From positions 496,001-560,000 of the forward strand of contig JAOANU010000010.1 of assembly GCA_034387635.1 (NCBI GenBank): 64,000 bases of DNA. The letters run 5' to 3'. The notes under the pieces are model-generated. The model worked only from the letters and a program-made list of their open reading frames with translations, was not told where the DNA came from and searched no databases. How positions within the stretch are numbered: the stretch's first letter is position 1; the number at the start of each line of letters is the position of its first letter. The position numbers and the translations under genes are program-made. Below, one piece after another: positions 31,391-44,104 of the stretch. The stretch comes from Rhodosporidiobolus odoratus (lineage: Eukaryota; Basidiomycota; Microbotryomycetes; Sporidiobolales; Sporidiobolaceae).

Positions 31391-34226
31391 ATGTCCCACA
31401 GGTCACATCCATACCGAACCATGACACCAGCTTCCCCTCCCCCTCCCCCTTCTACTTCCCATTCCTCCCATTCCCAGTCCCATGCTCAGGTCCGACCCGC
31501 CCCTCCAACTCGCAACAAATCCTCCTCAGCCCTCTCGACCCACACCGTCCGATCCCTCTCCTCCAACTCCACCTCATCCGGCAAACCCCGCCGGAATAAA
31601 TCCTCTTCTACCCTCAGCTCTCACGCTCATCATCATTCTGCAGGTCATCATCCCGTTTCGTTCGCGCACCATGGTGGAAAGAAGAGCAGTCATGCACCTC
31701 ATACCGCTATGAAACGCCAGGGGAGTTCGAGTGGGGGAGCGAGGAAAGGTGGGTTTGGGTTGGGCATGATGCAGATGACTAGTACGGATGGACAACCTCA
31801 GGATGGCGAAGGAGTAGGAGGAGGAGAGGATCAAGATGGAGAGAGTGCAGCTGCGAGGCCCGACCTCGGCGGTAGGAGAAGCAGCTCGAGTTCGACTATT
31901 ACCATAGTCGCGGGGAATGGGGGGGAGAGGGGGAGAGGGAGGGAAAGGTCTCGCAGTCGAGCTCGAGGGGAAGAGCGGGCGATGACGGAAGAGAGGGGGG
32001 CGCCTCCATCGCCCGAAGAACGTCAACGGGAGCAACAACCTCAGCTCGAAGCCCGACCTCAAACGCCCAGGGATCAGGACAAGGAGCGCGTGCCTGGCAG
32101 CGTCACGTCCGCCTCGAGCGACTGGGAGAGCGCGACAGATTCGCCTCTCGCAATCGGGAAGAAGCTCCCGGATGTCGAGCGGTCTCTTCAGCCGCAGGGT
32201 CATTCGGCGTTGGCTCAAGCGCTCGACGAACGGGGTGGGCCATCGCCGTCGAGGGCGAATGGACGGAAGGCCAAGTTCTCCCTCGGAAATGCGGACCTGC
32301 ATGACGAGGCGGATGAGAGTGCGGTGGAGGATGACAGCGAGGACGAGGAGGAGGCTATTCCATCGGCGGCTATGCCTCCCGCTGAAACGCCGGTTCTGCC
32401 CGCCATGCCGGCGACCATCCAGGCTATCACTCCGGCTCGTTCGCCGCAGGATGAGGAGGACGTCAGACCTACTGCCGAAGAGGCAGCCAACGCAGGCGCA
32501 ACGGCGCTTCCTCCCCCTCCTGAACCGATTCAGCACCTTTCCCCACCCGACCCTTCTCCCCTTCCTTCACGTCCATCTTCACAAGAGAAGCATCGAGATG
32601 GAGGTGGGCAAGAAGAACCTTCTTTGGTCGCCGCCGCCCAGCCCGAATTCGCCTACCCCAATCAACCCCCACCTCAACCTCCCTCTCGCCCTCCTTCACA
32701 GCGAGACTACAACAACCACCCAACTCCCTCGCACCCTCCTTCTCCAGCCCCGGCACCCGCTCAACCAACCGCATCAGATCCGACTCGCCCTGTATCCCCC
32801 ATCCGTCCCACCCCTCATCGTATGCACCCCACGCGCAAAGCCTCTAACGCCTCTATCGCCTCAGCCCGTTCACATCTTACTATGTCCAATTCCCGATCAG
32901 GCGGTGCACCTCAGTTCCGCCGTTCGGCATCGGGAGTCGCACCGCTCATCGTGGACCGTAAGGCCGCGAGGGCGGAATTGACCAGTCCCGGGCCAGAGGA
33001 TGAAGAGGCACATCTCTCTGCTCGAAGAAACATAGTCGGCGATCGACCTGGCTCTAGGGCGACGAACGCATCGACTCGAGGAGTCTACGGTCATCACTCT
33101 AGGACGGCAAGCGTATCTTCCCTTCAATCTCTGCTTCAAGTGGCGGAAGCGACTGCGCCGAGTCGAAGGGCGAACACGCTCGGACAGGGGGATGGGAGGA
33201 GATTGAGACCGAGTGAGACGATCGGTGGTGGTGGATCGGGGGCTTTGGCGGCGTTGGGGAATATTGCGGCGATTAATAGCGTTAGTGTGAGGGGTTCGCC
33301 GGCGCCTGGAGGATCAGAAGGAGGAGGGGGGTTGAGAGGGAGGAGGAAGAACGAGGATGAGGATGAAGGTGCTCTTACGCACGCTAAACGGAGTGCGAGT
33401 GGGTACTTCAACGCTTTCCGAGCCGGGTTGAGTGCTCTCCCTACTCTAAGCGCGACACCCCCTCTCTCCCCATCTTCCACCGCGGCGCAACGGTACCCCA
33501 TTCCTGGGAGTCACGATCGGTCAGGATCTCACCTACGAGGAGTGGGCTCGAAAACGCGAAGCAGTCCCAGTCCACAACAACCACCCGTCATCGTCAAGTT
33601 TCAAGAACCTGCTCCGCCTCCTCCACCGCGTACCGTCGCACCTGCGGCTCGACCATCCGCTCCGCCCGGATTATCCCTCTCCTCCCCGAATACCTCTCAG
33701 ATCCGCCTCTCGAATCAGCAACGGACCCAATCCTCCGCCTCACTCTCCCACGGTCCCCTCTCAAGAACTCAGCAAAAAGCCCTCCTAGCTCGAGATGCTC
33801 CCACTGCCTCTCCCTCTACAAACCCTCAGCCCGCCACCTCCGCTCCACCAACACCCAATCCAAATCCCAACGCCAACGCCAACGGGATGCAAAAATGGGC
33901 CTTTGGTCTCATCAAAGAAGCCGAACGAATAGAGAGAGCTTATAGAGAGGGGTGTGAGAGATGGAGGGATCCATTAGGGGAGGGGTTGGAGAGGGTTTTG
34001 AGGAACCGGGGAGAGTTATTGGAGAATGGCGAGGGAACTGTGGGTGGGAGTGGGTTCAGTGCTAGTGCGATGAGTGGAGGGGCGGTGAGTTCGGGTGGGA
34101 GGGGACCGAGACGAGGTACGTTTTGACTTTTTCTCGTTCCTTATGCCTCTTCGCGCTTGCGAAAGGACGACAACTCACTGACCATCCCACTTTCCTTCAC
34201 GATTCGCAGCGGAAACTTCCGCTTGA
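31391..34226 (+). CDS. Large disordered Ser/Pro-rich protein, function unknown
   Basis: A single long frame of about 908 codons runs from ATG 31391 (a second in-frame ATG at 31421 has good context) and closes at 34126. A likely last intron at 34116-34209 (GTACGT...TTCGCAG) would give a short final exon ending RAETSA at 34226. The protein is rich in Ser, Pro, Gly and Arg, with two related motifs, RNKSSSALS and RRNKSSSTLS, near the N-terminus, an Arg/Ser/Gly stretch (GRGRERSRSRARG), and acidic DDSEDEEE. The only part that looks structured is the C-terminal helix WAFGLIKEAERIERAYREG. The motif SDWESATDSP could be a phosphorylation site. An upstream exon (from ATG 31291) was considered but the phase did not fit. 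No family is recognised. It converges on the RGS-LOV gene. Confidence 0.7.
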
Positions 34227-34527
34227 TCCTACTTCGACTTGTCGAGAAACATCGGATTCGGCGATCAGCGAGGTATGCAGATCTTCTCTCGGGCGAGGGA
34301 CGCTTTCTATTTGCTTCTTGTTTTTGCCCTGTCATACATCGCTTTGAGTCGTTCATCGTCGCCAACGGCGAGCTGAATCACTGCTCGGAAACGCTTTACT
34401 TTTCCATTGAGTACAAAAGAAGGAGAGCTGCGTAGTAGGCTACAAGAGGAAAAGAGGAGACTGCACCAGATGGCCTCAGCCGAACCTGGATGGTAAAGTG
34501 AGAGTGGAGGAGACAGGATCAGTATCT

Positions 34528-37500
34528 CTAGGCCAGAGGGAGAAAGTGCATGCCAAAGTGCTTACACCGCGACGAAAGCTTCGCATTGACCGTTCCTGTC
34601 ACAAAGAGGCGTGAGGTGCAGAACAAAGGTTGTCGCTTGACCTTCGGCGTTCTTCTTCTTACTACTACGATGCCAAGATCAGCGTGGGTCAGCCGACCCG
34701 AAAAGCTAGGGAGAAAGAGAAACAAGGGAGCAATACGCACAACAATTTCCCTTTACTTTCCACCATTGTCAACCCGATCAGACCCGTCCAAGCGTGCCGG
34801 GTCTCGATAGTTAATCCAACGTTCCTCCTTAAGCGCCGTGTACGCTCCTCAAGAGCGACTTCCGGTTCAACATCGCTGGTCGGAAAAGCGGAAGTAAGGG
34901 TAGCTGAAGGAAGCGGAGCGATGATTAGCTTGGTAAAGTCGGCTGAGGTGAGGTCGAATTGAACAGATAAGGGGGCACCTGCAGCCGAAGTGGGAACGAT
35001 ATCAGCGCGTCCCGGGCTAACGGAGAAAAAGAACGTGGGCGAATGTGTGGCACGCACCGCAAGCAGCGACCAACTCGGGAGTACAATAGAGTACTTCGCG
35101 GTTGTCCTGGCGCAGGAGGATGACGCGCGAGTAGGTAGCCTCGAACTTCTCAAGCTGAGCCTGCGGAAGGTGCGTCAAGGTCAACATGTTCTTCTTCTCA
35201 CACTGAGCGTGAGAGGGGAAAACGGAGAAGGCGAACCATCAACGGCCCAACCGCCTTCTTCCCATCCCTCCTATCTCTCTCCCTCCTACCGTCCTCCATC
35301 GCACCCTCCCATCCCATTCCCAACTCACTCTCCTTACTCGCCGCCTTCCTCATCCTCCTCGCTCCGCCAGTAGCCAAATTAGCCAACGCGTCCGCCGCCG
35401 CCCTTACACCCGCAGCACCTTTGCTGATCCCCCTGCGCGAAGAAGGAGACGCGGGTCCAGAAGACGCGGGAACAGAAGCGTTGCTGCTGCGATGCTGATG
35501 AAGGGGTTGAGTCGGAACGGAGGGGGGATGCATACTGAGCGTCGAGCGAGAGGCAGCGGCAGTACTCGTCGAACCGCTCACTGCGTAAGGGCTGGAAAGG
35601 TAGGGCTGCTGCTGACCTCGCTCGTTGACCTTCGCACCGGCAATGGGCGTACCCTGCCCGATCATCCCTGCCGCTAGTTGAGCCATTCCGTCAACGCTCA
35701 TTCCAGGACCTGCTCGATCAGCGGCAGCAAAGAGACGATCTGTCTGCGCTTGGACTGTTGGTGTGAAGGTAGCTTTGCCTTGTCCGGGTTGAGCGTCGTC
35801 GGAGCGAGAGATGCCGCCGTTTACTGCAGTTCCTCCGGTGTTGTCCGGGCCTTCAAAGAGCAGAGACGAAAGCGAAGAGATGGGCCCAGTCACGTCGATC
35901 TGCCCGCCTGTTAAGCGAAAACGAGGTTAGCGACGGAAACTTGGGAGAAGACGCATAATATACCGAGGAAATACTTGACTGCTCCGGTCGAGTCCTTGAG
36001 CGGCAGCATGCAGAGTAAGTTGTAGAAGGGCGTGCCGTTGAAGCGGTCTGCAGGACTCGAGCGGAACCTCAATCAGCAAGTCTGCTCACAACGAGAAGAG
36101 AAAGAAGGACGCGCAGTTGAGGAGAAGAGACGTGGTCCCTTGACCTGCGTTGAGTGCTTCTCGCATACGAAGCGTACTCTCGGGTGCCGTCCCGGGGCCT
36201 TGGAGGAAGCGGCCTGCGTGTACAGCCGACGTAAGCAAGGTAAGGCCGATGTGAGCAGAAATGAATCCTTCTTACAGTTTCTGCCGACGATCGCATCAAG
36301 CGGGTACCCCGTAAGCTGCGCAAAGCCTTCGCTAGCGAGTACGATTGGATGGTCCCGAAGACGCGGATTCGTCCTGTATCACCACCACCACCATCGCCAG
36401 GTTGAGAAGGTCAGTTTCGCTTTCTCTGGCCGTCTCAGAGTAGCAGAGAACGCTCACAGGCAGTAGCAGTCCGCCAACCCATCGCCGACCATGTCTGGCG
36501 CAATCCCCGGTCCGCCCGTCCACCCGTAACCCGACTTCCAGCTTCCAAGCCTCACAACCGCATGCTCGACGAGACGTTGCTGGAGAAATGGTTTGAAATC
36601 GCGCTCGAAGACGCGGTCAAGGAGCTCGTGCACCGCAGGAAGCAAGCTCAGGCCGATGGAGCCAGAGCGAGTGAGAGTGTCGATGACCGGGCCGCGGATT
36701 GAAATGGGAAGGACGAGGCGAGATGGGGAGTTCTTGCTGAGGTAGGTGGAGAAGATGGCTGAAGAGGAGAGACGGAGGTGGGTGGCGAGGTCGGAGAAGA
36801 CTTTGAGACTGCAGGAGAAGGACACAGTCAGTGGACCGTGAGGGGGCGGGGAGGAAAAGAAAAGCGAAGTACTCGTTATAAAGGTCGAGGAGGCGGGGGT
36901 CGCTCCCTTCCTTGGCCTTGACGAAGTCGCGGAAGCGCGCCAGCGCACCTGCGAGAATCAGCTGAGCGGTATTTGACAAGATGAGGGATGGAGGAAACGC
37001 ACTCTGATCCTTGAGCACCTCGTCAACCGCACCAACTCCCACCATCTTAGCCAGCGTGAACTCGAGCTCCGGCGTCACGTCCCAGTTCTGGTACGAGGTA
37101 GGGGCCAGGGGGTTCTGATTGAGAGATGGGAGGTGGGTTGCGCTGCGTTGAACGGAGGAAGGTTGCGGCTCGGCAACGGCGGAAGAGGGGGGGAGGACGA
37201 AAGGAGGGGAAGAGGTAGCGGGGTAAGCAGTGACCGGAGGACCTTCGGTAGCGTCGGCTTGGCTGCTAGGCGGTAGGGTATCGTAGTGCGGACGAGGCTG
37301 ACGCTGAAGAGTCAAGTCGGGGTCGCCTTGACTGCGATCTTTCCATCCACTTCTTCCTCGGGTTAGCTCCTCCTCGGAAGGTGGCGGAGAGCTGCTCAGC
37401 GCCCTACCACGCGAGACTCCGTAGGACTCGAATAACCCAGTGAACCCGACTGGCTGGATAGCTCCCTCCGAAGCTTGCTTCGGTATAGACGGTCCCTGCT

Positions 37501-37897
37501 CGTCGTGACGAGGGAACGGAACGTGAGAGGGCAGTTCCGGAAGGGAAGGGCGACGAGTAGGTCGCCTAGAGGACATCCTGCGATCGATTGTCGAGTCCTC
37601 CGAGTTGCCTTCGGGAGGTACTAGTGTTAGTTCAGGAGGAAAAGAGGGGAAAAGGAGCGAGATCAACTTACGCTCAGTGCCTTTCCGCTGACCCTCTGTA
37701 CCGCTCCTAGGCAATGAGACTGAAGTACCCGGGTCGAGTAGAGTAGCGGCGAATCCTGGAGAGGCGGGGTCTTGGAATTCGGCGGCCGCGATAGTCTGTG
37801 TGGAGCGTGGAAGAGCTGCCGTCGAGATCGAGCGGGGCGGAAGCGGGCGAGACCCGCGAGTTGACGTGTGTACTGAGGGAGGCGTGAAATGGAACAT
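34528..37897 (-). CDS. RGS-LOV blue-light photoreceptor
   Basis: From ATG 37897 the protein begins with a long Ser/Pro-rich region, then an RGS-type helical domain (DEVLKDQ, ARFRDFVKAKEGSDPRLLDL, then LKVFSDLATHLRLSSSAIF and FERDFKPFLQQRLVEHAV, to about 36540). A LOV domain follows across several short introns: RDHPIVLASEGFAQLTGYPL, GRN-C-RFLQGPGTAPES, NGTPFYNLLCMLPLKDSTG, YFLGGQIDVTG. The flavin-adduct Cys codon is split by an intron (T|GC near 36283/36214) but retained, and the Gln of GGQIDV is present. After a disordered linker, a second conserved part (LEKFEATYSRVILLRQDN, VLYCTPELVAACG) resembles the C-terminal region of fungal RGS-LOV proteins. These proteins are light-controlled and bind membrane lipids. 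One intron near 36107 would need a GC donor. The 3' end is uncertain. Confidence 0.8.
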
Positions 37898-39037
37898 CCT
37901 GGCGTGAGAAAGAGAAAGGAAAGAATCGAGAAGAGAAGGCGGGTCTGTGCAAGTGCACAGACGGTTCCCAGGAGATCTACTGAGTACTGCCCCGCCCTTC
38001 TTTCGAGAAGGCTGTGCTTTTCCTGGGATGCTGGGCCGGAAAGCAGGCCAGCCAGCACGAGGAATACGGGAAGAGATCAGCCTAGCAAACGATAAACCTT
38101 GCGCCCTCCTGACAGCGTTTGGTGTGGCGAAAGCAGAAGGGAGACCTGCAGTAGGTGCAGAGGTCTGTGAGGGCGATAGCGGCGGCGGGCGGTCTTCCGG
38201 AAAGACGACAGTCCACGGGCGAAGATACAAACCTGCGAAGCGGGAAGGGACCGGCAAAAATAAGAGGCTGACGATGAACTTGCGACGGCAACGGATTTAC
38301 AAGCTGACAACGATCTGACGGCAAATCGCCGGTATTCTGTGATCGATAGGCGAATGCGCAGCTGTCGGCGAGATGGTTATCAAGTTGCATTTCCAGCGAT
38401 ACAGCGGTTCCGAGGTATGCAAAGAGCCACCAGCGCTTTCTGATGGCTCCCGGATATTCAGTCACCTGCAGTTTATGTACGCCGCGAGCCCTAGCCGCTA
38501 GACTGCTGTACGTAACATCGCTCCGCCGGCGAGACCGCGCCCGTCTTGCCCCGTCTGCCCCGTTGCAAAGAAGAGACCGCCTGTTCTCAAGAGCTGTCCG
38601 CACGTCACCCATCCACCAAGAATAGCTCTGGAGTGATGCCACTATCCCTGTTGTGCTGCCAGTATCGCTTGTTGTCGAGTTGTAGGCGAGGACTGATGAA
38701 ACAAACAAGGGGAGAAGGCGAACGTCGATCCGCTCAAGACGGGCTGTACGTGGTATGGGAGCAGTAGTATAGCACTGCGCAATTAATCAAGAAAGTCTTG
38801 TGCTGGATTATCCAGAGCGGCGAAAGGAAGCGAAGCAGAGAGCCAAAGTCGCTTCTCTGGCTTGGACGTGCTACAACATACATCGGCGTAACAGCAGAAG
38901 CGAGACGGGAAGCAACTTACAGCAGGTATGTCCCTCGCGGTACTACTGCCAGGTCACGCTGACCTCGTCGCCTTATAAGTCATCTCGTCGTGACAACTTT
39001 GTTGTCGCCTCTCGCAGATTCGCAGAGGTAGCCGGTG
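37898..39037. other. Intergenic region between divergent genes
   Basis: About 1.1 kb separates the starts of the RGS-LOV gene (-) and the RNase III-domain gene (+). Open frames here are short or continue the RGS-LOV frame upstream of its chosen ATG (to 38257). They carry no recognisable motif. It probably contains both promoters. An alternative, longer N-terminus of the RGS-LOV protein cannot be excluded. Confidence 0.5.
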
Positions 39038-42000
39038 ATGCTGGCGGTCCGACGAGGCGGTTTTCAGGCAGCGAAGCGGACGGCCGCCTCCCTACGACGT
39101 ACGACGGTGCTCGTGCCGTCCAGGTCGATCCGTCTTCCGGCTTTTCTCCCCTCTTTCCTCTCTCGCTTGGTAGAACCCGCCGCATCGTCTTCCTCCCGCA
39201 CACGGATCCGTACAACCGAAGGACTGTCCGACGATGCTTTCTCTCGCCTCCCTCTCCTCGAGCAGTACCGCCACGCCATGCATCTGCCCGTTCCGACTTC
39301 GGCGCCCAAACTGAACGAGCCGCGGTTGGAGGCGTTGCTCTTCGGCGGGAGGGAGATGCTCAAGTATCCAGAGGCGGAGCATCACGCGTTCTCTTCGGCA
39401 TACCACCCTGAACGCTTGGAATTCGTCGGCGATCGGTTCGTTCTTTTTCTCGCTAACTTGCTCTCAACTCGTCTCGCTGCAAGCCGATTCTTCCGCTTTC
39501 CAGCTCTATCATTGAGCGAACTGACTCTTTGCATTGACTGCGGCAGCCTATGGCACGACGTCATTTCGCACGTCCTGTTTATTCTGGCGCCGATTGAGCA
39601 AGTCAAGCCGCCGACCCGTCCGGCTATCTGGCGAGCTGTGGCAGAGTGCATATCGCTTCTCTTTCGGCAGGTCTTGCAGCGCGCTAAGTTTGCCCGGCTA
39701 CAGGCTTCAGACCCTCTCAACGAACGAGATGGCCGCCAAGCTCGCCGCCGAATTCGACTTCATTCCCGAACGAACCGCCTTCCGACCCGAGAAGCCCGGT
39801 GCGGATATTTGGGAAGCGTACTTGGCGGCTCTCGAGATGTCCAACGGGCGACGAGCTCTGCTCGAGTTCCTCGTTCCTATCGTTCGCCGCGAGTACTTTA
39901 ACCATCCTTACCGGCGCTTTGACGCCTTGCCGTCGCTACAAATCGATGGTGGTGTTCGGCAACGTAAGAGATTCACGCTTTAAAACATACGTGCTCGCTA
40001 AAAGCTGACTATTCTCGCGCCAGCAGAAGACATCTCTAGTCCTCCGGTCCTCTTGCACATTGCGGACCGTTCGCCTCCCACTGCGCCTCCCACCGCTTCG
40101 TCGGCCGCAGTATCCTCCTCCGATTACAGCTCTTCTTCCGCAACCTCCACGCCTCATCACCCCGCCCCCGACCTGCCTAGCAACCCTTCACCACCTTCGG
40201 CCGTGGAAGCTTCCATAGCTTCGAGTAACCTGGACAGCGTCGACTCAACCTGGCGGCCAATGCGGTACGATTCACTCGAGCATGCTGCGAGCCATTTGCA
40301 GCATGACCTCGCCATTGCCCGGTGCCCTGTGACCTTCATGGTGGCCGTGGGGCGCCCAGTCGAAGGCAAGCCTCGAACGTTCGGTACTGGCATCAACCCG
40401 TCGCTAGCCTGGCGGAGTATAGCTGGAAAATTTGTCAAGGACAAGAGGGTTGTCGAGATCGACGAGTGAGCACCACCGCTTTCTCAATGCTTTCTCAGCA
40501 GACCTGACGAGCTTATATCACGCAGAGATGCTGAAGAATCGACTACGAGCTTCCCGCTGCGGTACCGCAAACTTGACCTTCATCGGGTAGGCCGCGACCT
40601 TGAGAGTCTGGTGCCCTACTTCAGTGAACAGGACGACGGGCTTGACTGGAGCATTGCAGTTGAGCCCTCTCCATTGAAGAAGGTTCTGGCCCATGGTGAT
40701 CAGGAGACATATTCGCGGAGTTGGGAGATTTTCGTGGAGAAATGTTATCGCGCAGGCGTCATCTACCCAAGAGAGTGCGTATTGTCTTTCCCTACTCCAG
40801 CCTGTTTCGGTATAGCTCTGCTGACTATGCTCACCTACTCTGCTCCAAGCCCGCCCTTTGCTGCAGCGAAGTCGACTGGTTCAGCGGTCGCTTCCTCGGA
40901 AATCTTACCTCACCCAGGTCAGTGCTGTCGGCAGCGCCACATTCACCTCCGTACCTGACGACATGCTCTCGTACAGCTTACCTCAAATTCCGTTCACCTG
41001 GAGAAGCTTCGAGGTACCTCGTTCAGGCGCTCGAAGAGGCGAAGTTCACCTCCTCATACAAGCGGAAAGGGAAAGACGTGCTACTCGATGTTAAGGAATG
41101 GGGGACACCTCTCCAGTCCCGATCTTCCGGGACCACGCAAGGCGTGAGAGGCCGGGTCAATCTGATCAAGCTCTGCATTGCGCGTGGTTTCATCGTCATC
41201 GATCCGTATGTCGCTCCCTGCTCTCGCTCTTCCTGGATGATGCTGACCTTTCCGGTCACTATACTTCCAGGTCTCTGCCGCCGTTTCCATCTCGAGTCAA
41301 GGCTACCCCGGTCGCGGCCTCCAGCGTCGACACCACCGCATGCATTCCTTCTTCGGAGGCAAGCGCTCTTCCACCCAAAGCGAGCACTTCTACCTCGACA
41401 CCCTCATCGCCTGGCGACTCTTCGGTCTCTGCAGTTTCCCTTCCGATGGATGCTGCTCAGCGAGGTAACTACCCTGTTCTCGGCTTTTCTTCCGCATACA
41501 ACTCGCCTACTGATCACAGTTACACGAGCAGAAGCTGAGATTCCCTCATCATCGTTCGACGTCCATGCCTCCGCACCTGTGCAACCGCCTTTGTCGATTC
41601 CTTCTCTCGCTGCAGCCGGGTCAGAGCCTTCAGACGGGCCGAACGTTGCTGCTGCCGAGATCACCTTGCCCCGACAATCCTCCGCCTCTTCGGCTACACC
41701 CGTCTCGGCTACCCATGACACTCCGACCACTCCTTCCGATTCCTCGTCTTCGCCGTCTCTAGCCTCGTCCGCCGACGTTCGGAACGCCACCTCGTCCACC
41801 CCTCCAGAAGATGCGCCAGCGCTCGACTCAGCACCCTCGGACGTCGTGAATGTTCCTCATCCATGGATCTTCCGGTCTCGGTGGGAAGCAATCCCAAAGT
41901 TCTCAGGCGAACTCGAGGCTGCAGGTCTAAGTTCAGCTTTGACGATCTCTCTCAGCATCCAACCTCCGCATCGGTCCAAGCTGTTCACCGGGAGCGGGAC

Positions 42001-43221
42001 ATCCCGTCTCCAAGCGTGGAGGAGTATAGCTAAGCTGCTGGTCGAGGATGGAAAATCGATCGAGGTCATACCGTACACTCCCTTCATTTTCTCAGGTTGG
42101 CTTCATTTTCCATTGCTGTCATGACACTAAGCAGTATTGTGCATGCAGATCACGTGCCGGTTGGAAGAACACACGCTTCCCGCTTCATTACGGCTCAGTT
42201 CACCTCGATGCCATCGCCCGCGACCTCGACCGCATCCTTCCTGTCCACGCCCAGCATCACCCTGCCCACCTCACTTGGAAGATCGAACTGCGCCTACCCG
42301 GTCACGTTCCCATCTTGCTTGCAGGCGATGGAAGCTCTTGGGTTTCAAGCTATTCGCGACTTATCAAGCGGTGCCAGGACCAGGGCATCATCGAGATCCG
42401 TAGAAGGTGCGGCCGCATACCTTCTCAACGCCTGGAACTGGTAACTGACTATCTCGCGGCTCCTCACGCTGAAGAGCCTCCACATCTCCCCCCACTACTA
42501 CACCCGAAGCTACCGCTGCGTCATCGTCCTCAAGTGCCGAGTCCTCGCCTATGCCGACGACGGACGCTTCCCCGACAGCCGCCCCCGCTTCCGACACTGC
42601 TCTTGATGCCGCTGTCTCCCCGTTGCCTGCGCCGGGTCCCTCCTCGCCCGATGAAACCGGCGCCTCCGCCTCGCCAGCCAACTACCTCGAGATGATTGAG
42701 GCGCTACATGCTGAGGCCAGTATGAGGGGTACGCAGGGCAAAGGGGACACGGTCAGAACGGCTCAGGAAGAGTTGGCATTGCAGCAGAGTCTGCCGAACA
42801 ATGAGGCTTTCGAAGAAGTCGAGGTCGAAGATTTCGGCTCCGCTTCCTCCGGTATGTCTGCCTTCCCACCCATCAGCGCAACTGGCTTTCTGACGCATCA
42901 TTCGCGCCTGCAGAGTCCACCGAAGCTTCGCTACCGCCGGCCGAAGCCGATCGACCCGTTCCCGTCTCCCCCGCCGTTCCCACCCCTGTCGACCTTTCCT
43001 CGCCGGTACCTTCTTTGCGACCGGCAACTAGCACTACCTCACCTTCGTCGCTGGACACAGGTGCACCAGTCTCTCAGACGATCGAGCTGGTAGGGACGAT
43101 GCATGCCAGGCTGGTAGAGGATAAAAGGGTTGAGGAAGGAGGGTTTGAAGAGGTTGACAAGGCGGGGCCGGCCGAAGGGGCTGCAGTGAGTGAGACGGAG
43201 AACGCGACTGAGAAGCAGTAG
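39038..43221 (+). CDS. RNase III-domain protein with five repeats of an unknown module
   Basis: ATG 39038 opens a basic N-terminus (MLAVRRGGFQAAKRTAASLR) that looks like a mitochondrial presequence. An RNase III domain follows: LPLLEQYRHAMHLPVP, the signature HPERLEFVGD (before a 5' splice site at 39436), then LSTNEMAAKLAAEFDF and GADIWEAYLAALEMSNGRRA, which keep the acidic residues of the second catalytic cluster. After an intron at 39964-40026 come five related modules, near 40250-40465, 40530-40774, 40975-41205, 41860-42090 and 42165-42415. Shared features are an (A)WRSIAK-like helix after a Gly-Thr-Gly turn and a closing IEID-type strand. A vague likeness to dsRNA-binding domains is inference. 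Pro/Ser linkers separate them, and the tail ends at 43221. Exons around 39436-39711 are not fully resolved. Confidence 0.7.
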
Positions 43222-44104
43222 GGTCCTAGACTAGCTGTACCGTTTGTGCCTTTGTTTGTGACGTGCTTGTTTTACTTTTCCTTCACTGCATCACCCAAAT
43301 GTCACCTTTCTCCCGCGGCCCATGTTCCATCCTGCATGCGAGGAGGCTCTGGAGGGTGCGAGCATGGCTGTCCTCGGCGTGATCGCCTGCTTTGGCTTGC
43401 TACAGGCTGGTGCGAGACAGGGAAGCGCGTTTAGGCGAAAAGAGAAAGACATGATCGCATCTCCTGGCCGGCGCGACAGCTTCCTAAGACTCGGGCTGCA
43501 TTCGTGTTATCTTCTCTAGGCCTTCTGAGCCAGCATTGCGGATGAGGGTACCAAGCAGCACAGAGAGAAAGTGCGCACGGAGAAAAGCTGTCTCGGTACG
43601 AGGGGACGGATTTCGTGGTCCGCTGAACGCTTAGCGGCTTGGGCACGCACACTCGATACCTGCATCCAGCAGGGTCACACCTGACCGGTAGGTAGCCCTT
43701 GCGAACTGCGAAAGGGTCGTCTGGAAAGAAATCGACATTAGTTGCGGACGTCGACCTCGCAGCGGTCTTGGTAGCCGTACATTTGGAAGTAGCTGCTCTC
43801 CTGATACTCCGGACGGCTTCACAAGCTCGACGAGCTGTGAGCCACTGATGGGCCATGTCCAACCCGCTCCTCGTCATTCCTCGCCCTGTTCACACAGCAG
43901 TCGAACTCGTCCGACCGTGATCTGTAAGCTGTGCACCGTCTCTAGTGTCGACTTGTGACTAGCTGCTGACACTGTCTTGTCTTCTCTGCCCTGTCGCCGC
44001 CTCACCCCCCACTTCCTTCTCAATCGCCGGTTCAATCCGCCAGCAGCTTCCTTCCGCTTGACTATCACCCTTCTTTCGCGCATCTACCACACTAGTACTG
44101 TACC
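43222..44104. other. Intergenic; nothing recognised
   Basis: Only short overlapping frames are present. It holds the 3' region of the RNase III-domain gene and the promoter of the DUF1748 gene. Confidence 0.5.

Noticed and set aside
31574..32536. 320-codon minus-strand frame across the disordered protein gene
   Set aside because: Arg/Ser-rich antisense of a GC-rich disordered coding region, with no recognisable motif, while the plus frame is much longer.
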